A stretch of 64,000 nt of DNA from Deltaproteobacteria bacterium (GTDB lineage Bacteria > Desulfobacterota > Desulfuromonadia > Desulfuromonadales > BM103): contig JAJRRB010000084.1 in the NCBI GenBank assembly GCA_024279915.1, forward strand, positions 46,195 through 110,194, in the 5' to 3' direction. Each line of letters opens with the position of its first letter. The stretch's first letter is position 1. The notes beneath the pieces were generated by a model that was not told the DNA's origin, did not search any database, and was given only the letters and a program-made list of their open reading frames with translations. Below, one piece after another: positions 53,212 through 62,945 of this stretch. Both the position numbers and the translations under genes were made by a program.

Positions 53212-53252
53212 AACACAACTCCTTGTGCAGCAATTCAGATGTCCGTGGACTT

Positions 53253-53852
53253 TTACGATTTTGGAAGTGCCCAGTCGTAGCGAATTGCCAGCAGGCGGAC
53301 AATAATAACTGTAACAGCTGCAATTATGGCTGCAATGGGGCGTGCTGTGCCGAGATGCTCAAGGATGACCAGCAGAAAGCCTCCGGCGACACAGGCTGAA
53401 GCATAAATTTCGCGGCGCAGGATCAACGGAACCTGATTAGCCAGGATGTCACGGATCACTCCGCCAGCAGTTCCGGTCATGACTCCCATCAGAACCGCGC
53501 CGAGCCACCCTAATTGAAAATCAAGAGCCTTGGTTGCACCGATGACCACAAAAGTGCCGAGGCCGATGGCATCGAAATAGAGCAACGGTTTCTCAAATTT
53601 CTGGAAATGTTTGCGGTTAGCAAAGACAATCAGCGCGACGATAACGGCGATATAGATGTAGGTTTCATCCTTCAGCGAAAAAGGGGGAATGTCTCCAAGC
53701 AGCAGGTCACGCAGGGTGCCACCGCCGACAGCAGTAACGATGCCGAGCACCAGCACGCCGAACAGGTCCATGTGCTTACGCACTCCAACCCAGGCACCGG
53801 AGGCGGCAAAAGCGGCAGTGCCAACCAAATCAAGGATATAGATAACGTTCAT
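53253..53852 (-). CDS. TRIC-like/UPF0126 membrane protein
   Basis: 199 residues with seven hydrophobic helices and the repeated marks of the family: DLVGTAAFAASGA, GGGTLRDLLLGDIPPF in the first half and AGGVIRDILANQVPLIL in the second. TRIC-type proteins form trimers that conduct potassium or other cations. No operon partner. The 287-bp gap to the next gene (53853-54139) has nothing I recognise. Confidence 0.85.
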   Translation of the reverse strand: MNVIYILDLVGTAAFAASGAWVGVRKHMDLFGVLVLGIVTAVGGGTLRDLLLGDIPPFSLKDETYIYIAVIVALIVFANRKHFQKFEKPLLYFDAIGLGTFVVIGATKALDFQLGWLGAVLMGVMTGTAGGVIRDILANQVPLILRREIYASACVAGGFLLVILEHLGTARPIAAIIAAVTVIIVRLLAIRYDWALPKS

Positions 53853-54139
53853 GTCATGCCTTTATAAAATAGACAGAGGGCTGTGTGCCTGGGAGAGTAC
53901 TTAGAAGTTGTTCAGACTGTTCAGCACTCTTTGCCGAGCTGTTGTTTAGAATACACTGGATATCCATGCACCGCATCAGTTGTCTGGTGTTTTTCTTGGG
54001 GTTGTGCTCCAGTTGGGATTGATGCCGGTGGACGATTCAAGTACACTCACCTCTGTGTTTCGTTGCAATAGGCTCCAGTCGACCAGTATGGAGAGCCATT
54101 CATTCGATCTTTAAACAATCTTCTCTTGGAGTCATAACC

Positions 54140-54787
54140 ATGATCATCGGCTTTGCCGGTAAAGCGGCCACTGGAAAAACCACAGCAGCAAAGCATCTGG
54201 CGCCTTTGCTTGATAAAGAGTGCATCATTGTGCCAATGGCGATGGTCCTGCGCGATGAGGTAGAAGCTTTTTTGCGTGGCATCGGTGCAGACGAATCTGT
54301 CCCGCTGGTTTACGGTTGTCAGGATGACAAGGTCCAGGTCTTTTATGTGAATGAGCAGAAAGCTTGGGTGCAATGTCCAAAATGGCACCATTTTATCTCT
54401 GATCATCAGGAGATTCAGGATCGTTCCGGCCAAACAGCTGTTACGGTACGTCGCATTCTACAGTGGTGGGGTACGGAATACCGGCGCGCAGAAGACCCCG
54501 ACTACTGGACCAAAGCCTGGGGACGTAAGGTCTCACAGTACGACCTGGATAAGATATATGTGCTGGTAGACGATGTGCGATTCATGAATGAATTGAATGC
54601 GATCAAGGCTCACGGTGGGCTGGTCGTCAAGATCGAGCGGCCCGGTTTTGATGGTGCCAACAACCATGCAAGCGAGACGTCTTTAGACGATCATGCTGCC
54701 TGGGATGGGAACATTCTCAACAACGGTACTCTCGAAGAGTTTACAGCCAAGGTAGAAGTGCTTGGTACTTCGTTGATGCAGGGATAA
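54140..54787 (+). CDS. P-loop nucleotide kinase-like protein (phage dNMP kinase-type)
   Basis: 215 residues. Walker A GKAATGKTT at the N-terminus, then VRRILQWWGTEYRR and VLVDDVRFMNELNAIKAHGG, the pattern of deoxynucleoside monophosphate kinases such as those of phages. It might phosphorylate dNMPs or serve another small substrate. GGAG is 8 bases before the ATG. The sensor kinase begins 2 bp downstream. Function is inferred from motifs only. Confidence 0.7.
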   Translation: MIIGFAGKAATGKTTAAKHLAPLLDKECIIVPMAMVLRDEVEAFLRGIGADESVPLVYGCQDDKVQVFYVNEQKAWVQCPKWHHFISDHQEIQDRSGQTAVTVRRILQWWGTEYRRAEDPDYWTKAWGRKVSQYDLDKIYVLVDDVRFMNELNAIKAHGGLVVKIERPGFDGANNHASETSLDDHAAWDGNILNNGTLEEFTAKVEVLGTSLMQG

Positions 54788-54789
54788 AA

Positions 54790-57700
54790 ATGAGTATGTT
54801 CGGCTGCGGCATAAAACACAGTCTTTTCCAAGGGTGGCGGGTATTCGCGATGCGTGCAGGATGTTTGGTTTTGTTCCTTTTCGTTTTGTGCGTTGGAACC
54901 GTCGAAGCACAAGATCCGTTACGGGTGTTGATGTTGTTCGATGAGGGCCCTGATCTTATTGCCCTTGAACTCATCGAACAAGGTTTCGAAACGACATTGC
55001 TGGCAGGCACTACACAGCCTGTGGAGTTTTATCATGAATATCTCGATGCCAGTCGCTTTCGAAATATAGAGCACCATAATCTGTTTGCCAAGTACCTCCA
55101 GTCGAAATACGGCGAGATGAAGCTTGACCTGGTTATTCCTATTATTGGTACGGGGAAAGACTGGGCCTCACGTATCCCGCGCGAACTGTTCCCGAAGGTG
55201 CCAATCGTATTTGGCTCAGTCCTGTCCAATGGCGTTGAGTCTATCCCACTGGTTCCAAATATGACAGGTGTGCAGTTCGGCATCGATGTCGTCAAGGGGG
55301 TGGAGACAGCGCTGGCCGTCAAGCCCCGGACACGGCGAGTCATCGTTGTGGCGGGACCTGAGGAGATGCACTCCGAGTTGATCGCCCTCATCAAGGTCAC
55401 TGAGCGCAGTCATCCAGAAGTAGCCTTTGACTATTGGGTGGACCGGACTGAATCGCAGATACTTGAATCCGCAGCATCACTACCCAACAATTCCCTGGTT
55501 TTGTACCTTGAATTATTCCGTGATTCATCGGGGGCCTCGTTTATCCCATGGCAGTTCGGCCAGACGCTCGCCAAGGCCGCCAGTGTTCCCGTATTCGGTA
55601 TTTACGATTCTTATGTGGGCACGGGAATCCTGGGTGGAACAGTCGTCAGCTTTAGTGATCTCGGCACCGAAACTGGAAAGTTGGCGCTTCGTGTACTCAA
55701 CGGCGAGCGTGCTTCAGACCTCCCGATGACGAGCAATCCCAGCGCGATTCCGATGTTTGATTGGCGAGCGATGCAGCGTTGGGGCATAACCGATGCCGAC
55801 CTGCCAGACGGTAGCATTGTACGCTTTCGTCCTCCCCCATTGTGGGAGACCCACCGTTCGTTGCTTATCGCGGGCACGGTGTGGACGATCGCGCTAACAA
55901 TTGTTCTCCTGGCTCTTATCATGCAGCGAATACTGCGACGCCGAGCAGAAGCTGACCTCAAGCAGAATGAGGAGCGACTGAGACTGGCACTTGACATCTC
56001 CGGCGCTGGCATCTGGTCTCTAGACCTTGCTTCGGGATATTTCTGGATGGCAGACAGAACCCGTACCTTGCTCGGATTTACCCAGGACGAGCAAGTCAAC
56101 CTTCAACGACTGCTCGAGGTGGTCCACCCTGATGACCGTGAATCCCTTCGCCGCACGATCAACGAGGTCACCAATTCTCATAAAGATGGCCATGTCGAAT
56201 ACCGGGTCATGTTTCCCGACGGCAGTGCACGATGGGTACTCTCACGAGGAAGGGCACATCCCGGACAGAAGAGCCAGGCAGGCCGCTTGATGGGCGTATC
56301 TCTCGATATTACCGAGAGCAAAGCAAACGATGAAGAGATCCGGCAACAGAAGAAGTTTACCGATACACTGATCAACAGTCTGCCTGGCATTTTCTACCTC
56401 TATGATCACAAATGGCAATTGATCCGGTGGAACCGCAGCCACGAGACCTTAACCGGATTCACCTCGGAAGAGATGGAAAAACGGTCGCTGCTGGAGTGGT
56501 TCTCACCTCCCCATAAAAGCCTCATGTCCGAGACTATAAAGAAGGTGTTTTATGAAGGCGAGGCAACTGTAGAGGCCCCCTTACTGTTGAAGGACGGGAG
56601 TCAAGCGCCTTATCTTTTCAAAGGCGTTCGTCTCGAAATCACCGGAGAACTGTATTTCCTGGGCATGGGGATCGACATCTCCCAACGCAAGGCTAAAGAG
56701 CAAGCTCTCCGCCAAAGCGAGCAGCAACTGCGGCTCATTGCCGATAATCTGCCGGCTTTGATTTCTTACATGGATTCCGGTCAGCACTACCTCTGGGTTA
56801 ACGAAACCTACACGAAATGGTGGGGCACCCAGCATAAAGAGATAATTGGGAAGCCGATGCAGGAGGTTCTAGGAGAGGAATACTACGCAAAGATCCACCA
56901 GCATATAGAAACCGTTTTGACCGGCAAATCGGTCACTTTCGAAAGCAAATTAATGCACCCGACATTGGGGTCGCGTGATGTGCTTGTTAACTACGTCCCC
57001 GACATTGTCGATAAAAATGTCCGTGGGTACTTCGTCCTGGCAAACGATGTCACCGAACACCGCAAAGCCCTGATGCAGGCAAAGCAGGATCGCGCCTCAC
57101 TGGAGCACGTGTCTCGCGTATCAACCATGTCGGAACTCGCCACATCCTTAGCTCATGAATTGAATCAGCCATTGACCGCCATCTTAAGCAACGCCCAGGC
57201 TGGCCAACGTTTTTTACGACGAGACGAACCCGATTTAAAAGAAATCGAGGAAATCTTCGCTGACATCGTAGCGGATGACAAACGGGCCAGCGACGTCATT
57301 CAGCAGATGCGGGCTTTCCTCCGCAAAGATCCGACGCAGCGTGAGTTTCTGGACATCAATAACATCGTCAGCGACGTGCTGAATATCCTGCACAGTGAGG
57401 TCATCATCCAAGGCATGTCGATAAAGACTGACCTCACTTCGGGATTGCCGAATGTACACGTCGACAGGGTTCAACTTGAACAAGTTTTTATCAACCTGTT
57501 CCTCAATGCTCAACAAGCCGGGAGCTGCATGCAGACGAATTCATGTACACTGACGATCAATACCGCTAAAGAGGTCGAGGGTCGCGTCGTCGTATATGTA
57601 CAGGACTCCGGACCCGGGATCGATGAAGCCTCGCTGGAGCGAATTTTCGAGCCGTTCTACACGACAAAAGCTGGCGGTATGGGAATGGGGCTCTCCATAA

Positions 57701-57798
57701 GTCGTTCCATTGTCGAAGCAAACGATGGCAGACTCTGGGCCGAGAACGCGCCGGAAGGCGGCGCCCGTTTCTGCATAACTCTACCCACCGGAGATTAG
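54790..57798 (+). CDS. hybrid-type sensor kinase with ABC substrate-binding domain and three PAS domains
   Basis: 1002 residues. Signal peptide (to about 40), periplasmic ABC-substrate-binding-like domain (about 44-330), one membrane helix (about 358-380), then three PAS domains (about 395-510, 520-640, 645-770), a HisKA helix with ATSLAHELNQPLTAILSNAQAG (His near 790) and a HATPase (NLFLNAQQAG; DSGPGI; GGMGMGLSISRSIVEANDG). The HELNQPL box is of the FixL/DctB type. The regulator begins 2 bp downstream. The ligand is unknown. Confidence 0.88.
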   Translation: MSMFGCGIKHSLFQGWRVFAMRAGCLVLFLFVLCVGTVEAQDPLRVLMLFDEGPDLIALELIEQGFETTLLAGTTQPVEFYHEYLDASRFRNIEHHNLFAKYLQSKYGEMKLDLVIPIIGTGKDWASRIPRELFPKVPIVFGSVLSNGVESIPLVPNMTGVQFGIDVVKGVETALAVKPRTRRVIVVAGPEEMHSELIALIKVTERSHPEVAFDYWVDRTESQILESAASLPNNSLVLYLELFRDSSGASFIPWQFGQTLAKAASVPVFGIYDSYVGTGILGGTVVSFSDLGTETGKLALRVLNGERASDLPMTSNPSAIPMFDWRAMQRWGITDADLPDGSIVRFRPPPLWETHRSLLIAGTVWTIALTIVLLALIMQRILRRRAEADLKQNEERLRLALDISGAGIWSLDLASGYFWMADRTRTLLGFTQDEQVNLQRLLEVVHPDDRESLRRTINEVTNSHKDGHVEYRVMFPDGSARWVLSRGRAHPGQKSQAGRLMGVSLDITESKANDEEIRQQKKFTDTLINSLPGIFYLYDHKWQLIRWNRSHETLTGFTSEEMEKRSLLEWFSPPHKSLMSETIKKVFYEGEATVEAPLLLKDGSQAPYLFKGVRLEITGELYFLGMGIDISQRKAKEQALRQSEQQLRLIADNLPALISYMDSGQHYLWVNETYTKWWGTQHKEIIGKPMQEVLGEEYYAKIHQHIETVLTGKSVTFESKLMHPTLGSRDVLVNYVPDIVDKNVRGYFVLANDVTEHRKALMQAKQDRASLEHVSRVSTMSELATSLAHELNQPLTAILSNAQAGQRFLRRDEPDLKEIEEIFADIVADDKRASDVIQQMRAFLRKDPTQREFLDINNIVSDVLNILHSEVIIQGMSIKTDLTSGLPNVHVDRVQLEQVFINLFLNAQQAGSCMQTNSCTLTINTAKEVEGRVVVYVQDSGPGIDEASLERIFEPFYTTKAGGMGMGLSISRSIVEANDGRLWAENAPEGGARFCITLPTGD

Positions 57799-57800
57799 AT

Positions 57801-58436
57801 ATGAACGAACAGACTCCGAACGTGTTTCTTGTTGATGATGATGCTTCTGTTCGTAAAGGATTATCCCGGTTGCTCCGATCGGCTGGCCTGCATGTGGAGA
57901 CCTTCGATTCCGCCCAGGACTTCATGAACCGCGAACCTTTCGACGGCAACGTGTGCCTCGTCCTGGATATACGAATGCCGGGACTCAGTGGCACAGACCT
58001 GTTCAAGCAACTCTGCAAGGCGGACTACTCTCTACCTGTTGTGTTCATCACCGGGCATGGCGACATCCCCACAGGTGTGCAGGCGATGAAAGAAGGCGCA
58101 GTCGATTTTTTAACCAAGCCGGTTGACGACGAGAAATTTCTCAGTGCCGTTCAGGCTGCTCTGACCAGGGGATCTGTAGAGCGCGAGAAGCACACCAATG
58201 CAACTCATGCCAGACAACTGCTGCAAACCCTCACCGAACGAGAACACGAAGTGTTTACCTACGTGATTACCGGTATGCTCAATAAACAGATCGCTTATGA
58301 CCTTGGCATCAGCGAGAAAACAGTCAAAGTACACCGTGGCCGCGTCACAGAAAAACTGGGCGTGCATTCTGTCGCTGGGCTCGTCCGCCTCGCCGAGAAG
58401 GCTGGTGTTCAACCTGCGGAAACCGCTACTTCCTGA
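57801..58436 (+). CDS. FixJ/TtrR-family response regulator
   Basis: 211 residues. Receiver with acidic pocket FLVDDDASVRKG and phospho-Asp in LVLDIRMPGLSG, then a LuxR-type helix-turn-helix (LTEREHEVFTYVITGMLNKQIAYDLGISEKTVKVHRGRV). It should be the partner of the preceding kinase. Targets unknown; the downstream anSME and sulfatase genes are candidates by position. Confidence 0.92.
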   Translation: MNEQTPNVFLVDDDASVRKGLSRLLRSAGLHVETFDSAQDFMNREPFDGNVCLVLDIRMPGLSGTDLFKQLCKADYSLPVVFITGHGDIPTGVQAMKEGAVDFLTKPVDDEKFLSAVQAALTRGSVEREKHTNATHARQLLQTLTEREHEVFTYVITGMLNKQIAYDLGISEKTVKVHRGRVTEKLGVHSVAGLVRLAEKAGVQPAETATS

Positions 58437-58529
58437 TTTATCCCTCCTGTTTGTCTCACCTTTCACTATTTCCGAATGTACGACCAAGGTCCAATAGCGC
58501 CACCTCAAATTCTTTGTTAGCTTGACTTC

Positions 58530-58919
58530 ATGATGGCAACTGTGAGCGCAAGTATCTACATCGTCGATGACGATCTCTCTGTCCGCAGAAGTCTCGCCAG
58601 AGTTATCCGGTCTGCAAATCTTCATGCGGTTGTCTTTGCGACAGCAGACGAATTCTTCCAGAGCAATTATGAGACCAGCAATAGTTGCCTTGTCGTGGAT
58701 GCAAAGATGCCAGGGAGCGGCGGTCTGGATATGCTCTCAAGGCTTCGAAGCGAGCATATTGCGATACCGGTCATTGTTGTTACAGCTCATGACGATTCTA
58801 AAACGAGAGCTGATGCGGAAGCCGCTGGCGCAATAGGTTTTTTCAGAAAGCCGGTCGATGCAGAGGCGCTACTGGATGCCATCACATGGGCTTTGAGTCA
58901 GCAGGAGAAGACGAAGTAA
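58530..58919 (+). CDS. single-domain response regulator
   Basis: 129 residues, a receiver only: YIVDDDLSVRRSLARV, LVVDAKMPGSGG (phospho-Asp), VIVVTAHDD, and RKPVDAEALLDA. It resembles the receiver of the FixJ-like protein upstream. It has no output domain, so it probably acts as a phosphate sink or competitor of that pathway. Confidence 0.88.
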   Translation: MMATVSASIYIVDDDLSVRRSLARVIRSANLHAVVFATADEFFQSNYETSNSCLVVDAKMPGSGGLDMLSRLRSEHIAIPVIVVTAHDDSKTRADAEAAGAIGFFRKPVDAEALLDAITWALSQQEKTK

Positions 58920-59024
58920 AAAACGGACTGAACGACAAAGTGAAAGTCTGACCAGAAGTCATCCGGTCTGATGTCCTTAATGTGGAATCATCGAGCACGA
59001 ATAGCGAAATAAAAGGATAGTGAA

Positions 59025-60335
59025 ATGACGGATAGCGCGACAATAGTTAAAGAGCGTATTTTCCGAGGCAAGCCCGTGAAGCGCATGCATGTGATGGTGA
59101 AGCCCACGGGGCCACTCTGCAACCTCGATTGCACCTACTGCTACTACCTTCCCAAGCAGGACATGTTTGGAAAACCTGAAAGCTGGAGTATCTCCGACGA
59201 GACCCTCGAGGTATTTATTCGCCAATATTTTGAAAGTCAGAATTTTAAGGAAGTGGTCTTCTCGTGGCAGGGCGGCGAGCCGACCCTCCTCGGGCTCGAT
59301 TTTTTTAAAAAAGTTGTCGCGTTGCAGAAGAAGTACTGTCCACCCCATGTCAGGTGCGAGAACGATCTCCAGACCAACGGCACACTACTCGACAATAACT
59401 GGTGTAAGTTCCTTTACGAGTACAATTTCCTCGTCGGCCTTTCTATCGACGGGCCCAAACACCTGCATGACCTCTATCGTAAAGACAAATCAGGTCAAGG
59501 GAGCTTCGATAGCGTCTTCCGTGCTGTAAAGCTGCTGAAAAAGTACAAGGTGAACTTTGCAACGCTGAGCTGCGTCAACCGGGTCACGGCAAAACACCCG
59601 CTCGAAGTCTACCGGTTTCTGCGTGACAAGGTGGGCACTAAACGAATTCAGTTTATCCCGATTGTTGAGCCAGTGAGCTTTCGGAATGTTGCACCCCAAC
59701 ATTGGGATGAACGCTTGATGCCAACACTCGGCACGGATCGAGCGAGACCCGGAACCGTCGGATCTGTTGTCACAGAGTGGAGTGTTGATCCCGACGACTG
59801 GGGAGAGTTTCTCTGCCGTGTTTTCGACGAGTTCTGTCAGAAAGATGTGGGCAAAATCTATGTGAACTATTTCGAGGCGGCGGTTGAAACCTGGATGGGT
59901 CACGTGTCGCCGCTCTGTACGCAAAGCCCTATGTGCGGTAAAGGGCTGGCTCTGGAGCATGATGGATCCGTCTATGCCTGCGACCACTATGTCTACCCTG
60001 AGTACCGTGTCGGCAACATATTGGAAAAGCCCCTCTCGGAGATGGCTTTTTCGGAGCGGCAGGAAAAATTCGGCAAAATGAAAGAAGGTATGCTTCCTGA
60101 TCGATGCCGAAAATGTGCATACCAATTCACCTGCTTCGGAGAGTGTCCAAAGAACCGCTTCATCAAGACTCCCGAAGGTGAGGTTGGGTTGAACTACCTG
60201 TGTAGTGGCTGGAAAAAGTTTTTCTCTCATATCGACCAGCCCTTGCAGAGCATCATACGGGGAGCGGGCGAATCAGTCATCAAAGATGTTCGTACGTTTG
60301 CGGCAGATCATTGGCAGCCGGAGAGACAACAATGA
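59025..60335 (+). CDS. anaerobic sulfatase-maturating enzyme (radical SAM/SPASM)
   Basis: 436 residues. Radical SAM motif CNLDCTYCYYLPK near residue 31, FSWQGGEPTLLGLDFF, and the SPASM auxiliary cluster region CGKGLALEHDGSVYACDHYVYPEYRVGNI then CRKCAYQFTCFGECPKNRF. These enzymes oxidise the active-site Cys or Ser of sulfatases to formylglycine without oxygen. The natural client is the arylsulfatase two genes downstream. AAAGGA precedes the ATG. Confidence 0.93.
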   Translation: MTDSATIVKERIFRGKPVKRMHVMVKPTGPLCNLDCTYCYYLPKQDMFGKPESWSISDETLEVFIRQYFESQNFKEVVFSWQGGEPTLLGLDFFKKVVALQKKYCPPHVRCENDLQTNGTLLDNNWCKFLYEYNFLVGLSIDGPKHLHDLYRKDKSGQGSFDSVFRAVKLLKKYKVNFATLSCVNRVTAKHPLEVYRFLRDKVGTKRIQFIPIVEPVSFRNVAPQHWDERLMPTLGTDRARPGTVGSVVTEWSVDPDDWGEFLCRVFDEFCQKDVGKIYVNYFEAAVETWMGHVSPLCTQSPMCGKGLALEHDGSVYACDHYVYPEYRVGNILEKPLSEMAFSERQEKFGKMKEGMLPDRCRKCAYQFTCFGECPKNRFIKTPEGEVGLNYLCSGWKKFFSHIDQPLQSIIRGAGESVIKDVRTFAADHWQPERQQ

Positions 60336-61081
60336 AATGGCAACAGCACAGCAATGACAACGGTTTTTATCGCCTGGATGTCGAGGCCGATTGGTCCGAG
60401 TTTACTGCTGATTATGACGATATTGTCGCCGAGTATGCGAAGGTTCGAATTCCGGGGTTCCGATCAGGGAAGGTGCCGAAGGGCGTGATCGAGCAGCGTT
60501 TTCAAAGCGAAATCAGTGACGATCTATCACGTCGAATTGCTCAACGTTTTGGTCGCGAGGCGATCCGGGAGGCTGGCATCAAAGTCTTGGGGCCAGCGGA
60601 GGCTGAGGAGGTTGTGTGCAAAAAGGGCCAGAGCTTCCGTGCCCGACTCTGTTTTTATCCAAGGCCTGAAATCGACCTGCCGGAAATCAGTAGCCTGAAA
60701 ATTGACACCAAAGGCTGTGACTTCCGCGATCAGATCTCTCACCAGTTGCTGGACATGGTGACTATCGAAATCCCCGACGGGCTAATCAAGGATGACCTCA
60801 CCTTGGCAGATGGTGATAATTGCGAGGCAGGCAGTGTGGAGTGGCAGGCTGCAAACGACCGGATAAAACTGATGTTAATCCTTAAGCAGATCGCTCAGCA
60901 GGAAGGCATCGAGGTAGACAGGAAGGATGTGAATGATCGCATAACCGAGAAAGCAGTGGAATTCGGCACAACGAAGAAGTCATTGCAGACAGAACTTGAG
61001 AAAAGTGGAGGGGTGACGCGTCTCAAGGATATGTTGCTCGCCGAGAGCACGCTCGAATATTTGATAGAGCAGAACGTGTAA
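60332..61081 (+). CDS. trigger-factor-like chaperone without PPIase domain
   Basis: 249 residues from ATG 60332, overlapping the anSME stop (ATGA). N-terminal ribosome-binding-like part (DYDDIVAEYAKVRIPGFRSGKVPKGVIEQRF), containing the trigger factor signature GFRxGKxP. The C-terminal helical arms follow (LILKQIAQQEGIEVDRKDVNDRI). The FKBP-type PPIase domain of trigger factor is missing. Tight coupling to the maturase suggests it keeps the sulfatase unfolded until Cys is modified, before export; that is inference. Confidence 0.8.
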   Translation: MKWQQHSNDNGFYRLDVEADWSEFTADYDDIVAEYAKVRIPGFRSGKVPKGVIEQRFQSEISDDLSRRIAQRFGREAIREAGIKVLGPAEAEEVVCKKGQSFRARLCFYPRPEIDLPEISSLKIDTKGCDFRDQISHQLLDMVTIEIPDGLIKDDLTLADGDNCEAGSVEWQAANDRIKLMLILKQIAQQEGIEVDRKDVNDRITEKAVEFGTTKKSLQTELEKSGGVTRLKDMLLAESTLEYLIEQNV

Positions 61082-61186
61082 CAAAGATTGGACCAAGTGT
61101 GGTCAAAGAATGGCAATGTCCAGACATTTCTACTGACTTAATTGCCCATTCTCCATTGACATAAACACCAAGCTAAGGAGGTTACA

Positions 61187-62788
61187 ATGAAACAAAAAAC
61201 AGGACTGAGAAGAAAAGCTGTCAAATGGGCAGCCGTGGGGTGCGTGCTGGCAACGTTTGCTGTGACTACAGCAGTAACATCGGCACATGCGGAGTCATCA
61301 TCCAAGCAGAAGCCCAATATAGTAGTCATCTGGGGAGATGATGTTGGGCAAAGCAATATCAGCGCCTACACAAAGGGGATGATGGGCTATCAAACGCCCA
61401 ATATCGACCGTATCGCCAATGAAGGGATGATTTTCACCGACTACTATGCCGAGCAGAGTTGCACTGCTGGTCGTGCGGCTTTCATCCTTGGCCAGAGTGT
61501 CTATCGAACCGGGCTCAGCAAAGTAGGAATGCCTGGTGCTGACCTCGGCATAAAGCCGGAAGATCCCTCGCTTGCAACGCTGCTGAAGGCTCAGGGCTAC
61601 GCCACAGGTCAATTCGGCAAGAACCATCTGGGAGACAAAGATGAACACTTGCCAACGGCCAACGGCTTTGACGAGTTCTATGGAGCCCTCTATCATCTGA
61701 ACGCTTCAGAGGAGCCTGAGCTACCTGACTATCCGAAAGATCCAGAGTTCCTGAAGAAGTTTGGACCCAGGGGAGTGATCCATAGTTTTGCGTTACCAGA
61801 TGGAACCCAGAAAATTGAAGACACCGGGCCACTGACTAAAAAACGTATGGAAACAATTGATGATGATTTTGCTGCCCGGTCGGTAGAATTTATAGAGAAA
61901 CAGGCAAAGGCTGGCAAGCCGTTCTTCGTTTGGGTGAATTTCACTCATATGCATTTCCGAACCCACGTGAAACCGGAAAGCCAGGGCCAGGCCGGTCGCT
62001 GGCAGAGCCCGTACCACGACGCCATGATCGACCATGACAAGAACGTCGGTACGGTGGTCGACAAGCTCAAAGAACTTGGTATCGATGACAACACAATTGT
62101 CATTTACAGCACCGACAATGGCCCACATATGAACACCTGGCCCGATGCCGGCATGACGCCTTTTCATGGTGAGAAGAACTCCAACTGGGAAGGGGCCTAC
62201 CGAGTGCCAGCTATGGTCCGCTGGCCTGGTAAAATCAAGGCTGGTTCGATTTCTAACGACATCATGTCGCATATGGATTGGATGCCAACTTTTCTTGCAG
62301 CCGCAGGCGAACCTGACATCAAAGAGAAGTCGAAGAAGGGCTACAAAGTTGATGGCACGAAATATAAAGTTCATCTCGATGGTTATAACTTCCTCCCTTA
62401 CCTGACTGGCAAAGAGCAGAAGAGTCCACGTGAGGAGTTCTTCTACTTCTCCGATGATGGTGATCTGCAAGCTCTTCGCTATGATAACTGGAAGGTTGTA
62501 TTCGCCCAGCAGAGAGCACCAGGAACCATGTTGGTCTGGGGTGAGCCTTTGGTGAATACGCGTATACCATGGTTGTTCAACCTGCGGACTGATCCCTATG
62601 AGCGAGCGGCAACCACCTCGAATACTTACTGGGACTGGTGGATGGATCATGCTTTTCTGTTAGTACCTGCGCAGTCATATGTCGAGGAATTCCTTAGTAC
62701 TTTCAAGGAGTTCCCGCCGCGTCAGAAAGCGGCCAGCTTTACTCTTGATCAGGTTCTGGAGAAACTCCAGGCGTCTTCTAGCCCCTGA
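61187..62788 (+). CDS. exported arylsulfatase-family enzyme
   Basis: 533 residues with a signal peptide (cleavage near SAHAES). Metal-binding Asp pair in VVIWGDDVG, active-site loop EQSCTAGRAAF with the modifiable Cys92 (C-x-A-x-R variant of CxPxR), GKNHLGD, and DNGPHMNTWPDAG. It hydrolyses sulfate esters, or may act on phosphonate or other substrates. Formylglycine must form before Sec export. AAGGAGG precedes ATG 61187. Substrate unknown. Confidence 0.92.
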   Translation: MKQKTGLRRKAVKWAAVGCVLATFAVTTAVTSAHAESSSKQKPNIVVIWGDDVGQSNISAYTKGMMGYQTPNIDRIANEGMIFTDYYAEQSCTAGRAAFILGQSVYRTGLSKVGMPGADLGIKPEDPSLATLLKAQGYATGQFGKNHLGDKDEHLPTANGFDEFYGALYHLNASEEPELPDYPKDPEFLKKFGPRGVIHSFALPDGTQKIEDTGPLTKKRMETIDDDFAARSVEFIEKQAKAGKPFFVWVNFTHMHFRTHVKPESQGQAGRWQSPYHDAMIDHDKNVGTVVDKLKELGIDDNTIVIYSTDNGPHMNTWPDAGMTPFHGEKNSNWEGAYRVPAMVRWPGKIKAGSISNDIMSHMDWMPTFLAAAGEPDIKEKSKKGYKVDGTKYKVHLDGYNFLPYLTGKEQKSPREEFFYFSDDGDLQALRYDNWKVVFAQQRAPGTMLVWGEPLVNTRIPWLFNLRTDPYERAATTSNTYWDWWMDHAFLLVPAQSYVEEFLSTFKEFPPRQKAASFTLDQVLEKLQASSSP

Positions 62789-62829
62789 TCCTTCGACAAG
62801 ACTGGGTGTCAGTATGCAGATACCTGAGA

Positions 62830-62861
62830 GCAACTGACCCGGCTATGGTCGGGTCAGTTGC
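62830..62861 (+). terminator. strong hairpin after the sulfatase gene
   Basis: GCAACTGACCCG (62830-62841) pairs perfectly with CGGGTCAGTTGC (62850-62861). No T run follows, so it may protect or attenuate the transcript rather than terminate it. Confidence 0.5.
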
Positions 62862-62945
62862 GAGTCTCACGGTACGGTGAGCTGATACCACACGAAGAAT
62901 CTTGGCTGGGCTCGGTCTTGTTTGAAAGTTAAAATGGAGAGAATT

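Noticed and set aside
53883..54071. 62-codon frame in the gap between the TRIC-like and kinase-like genes
   Set aside because: Composition unlike neighbours and no start signal.
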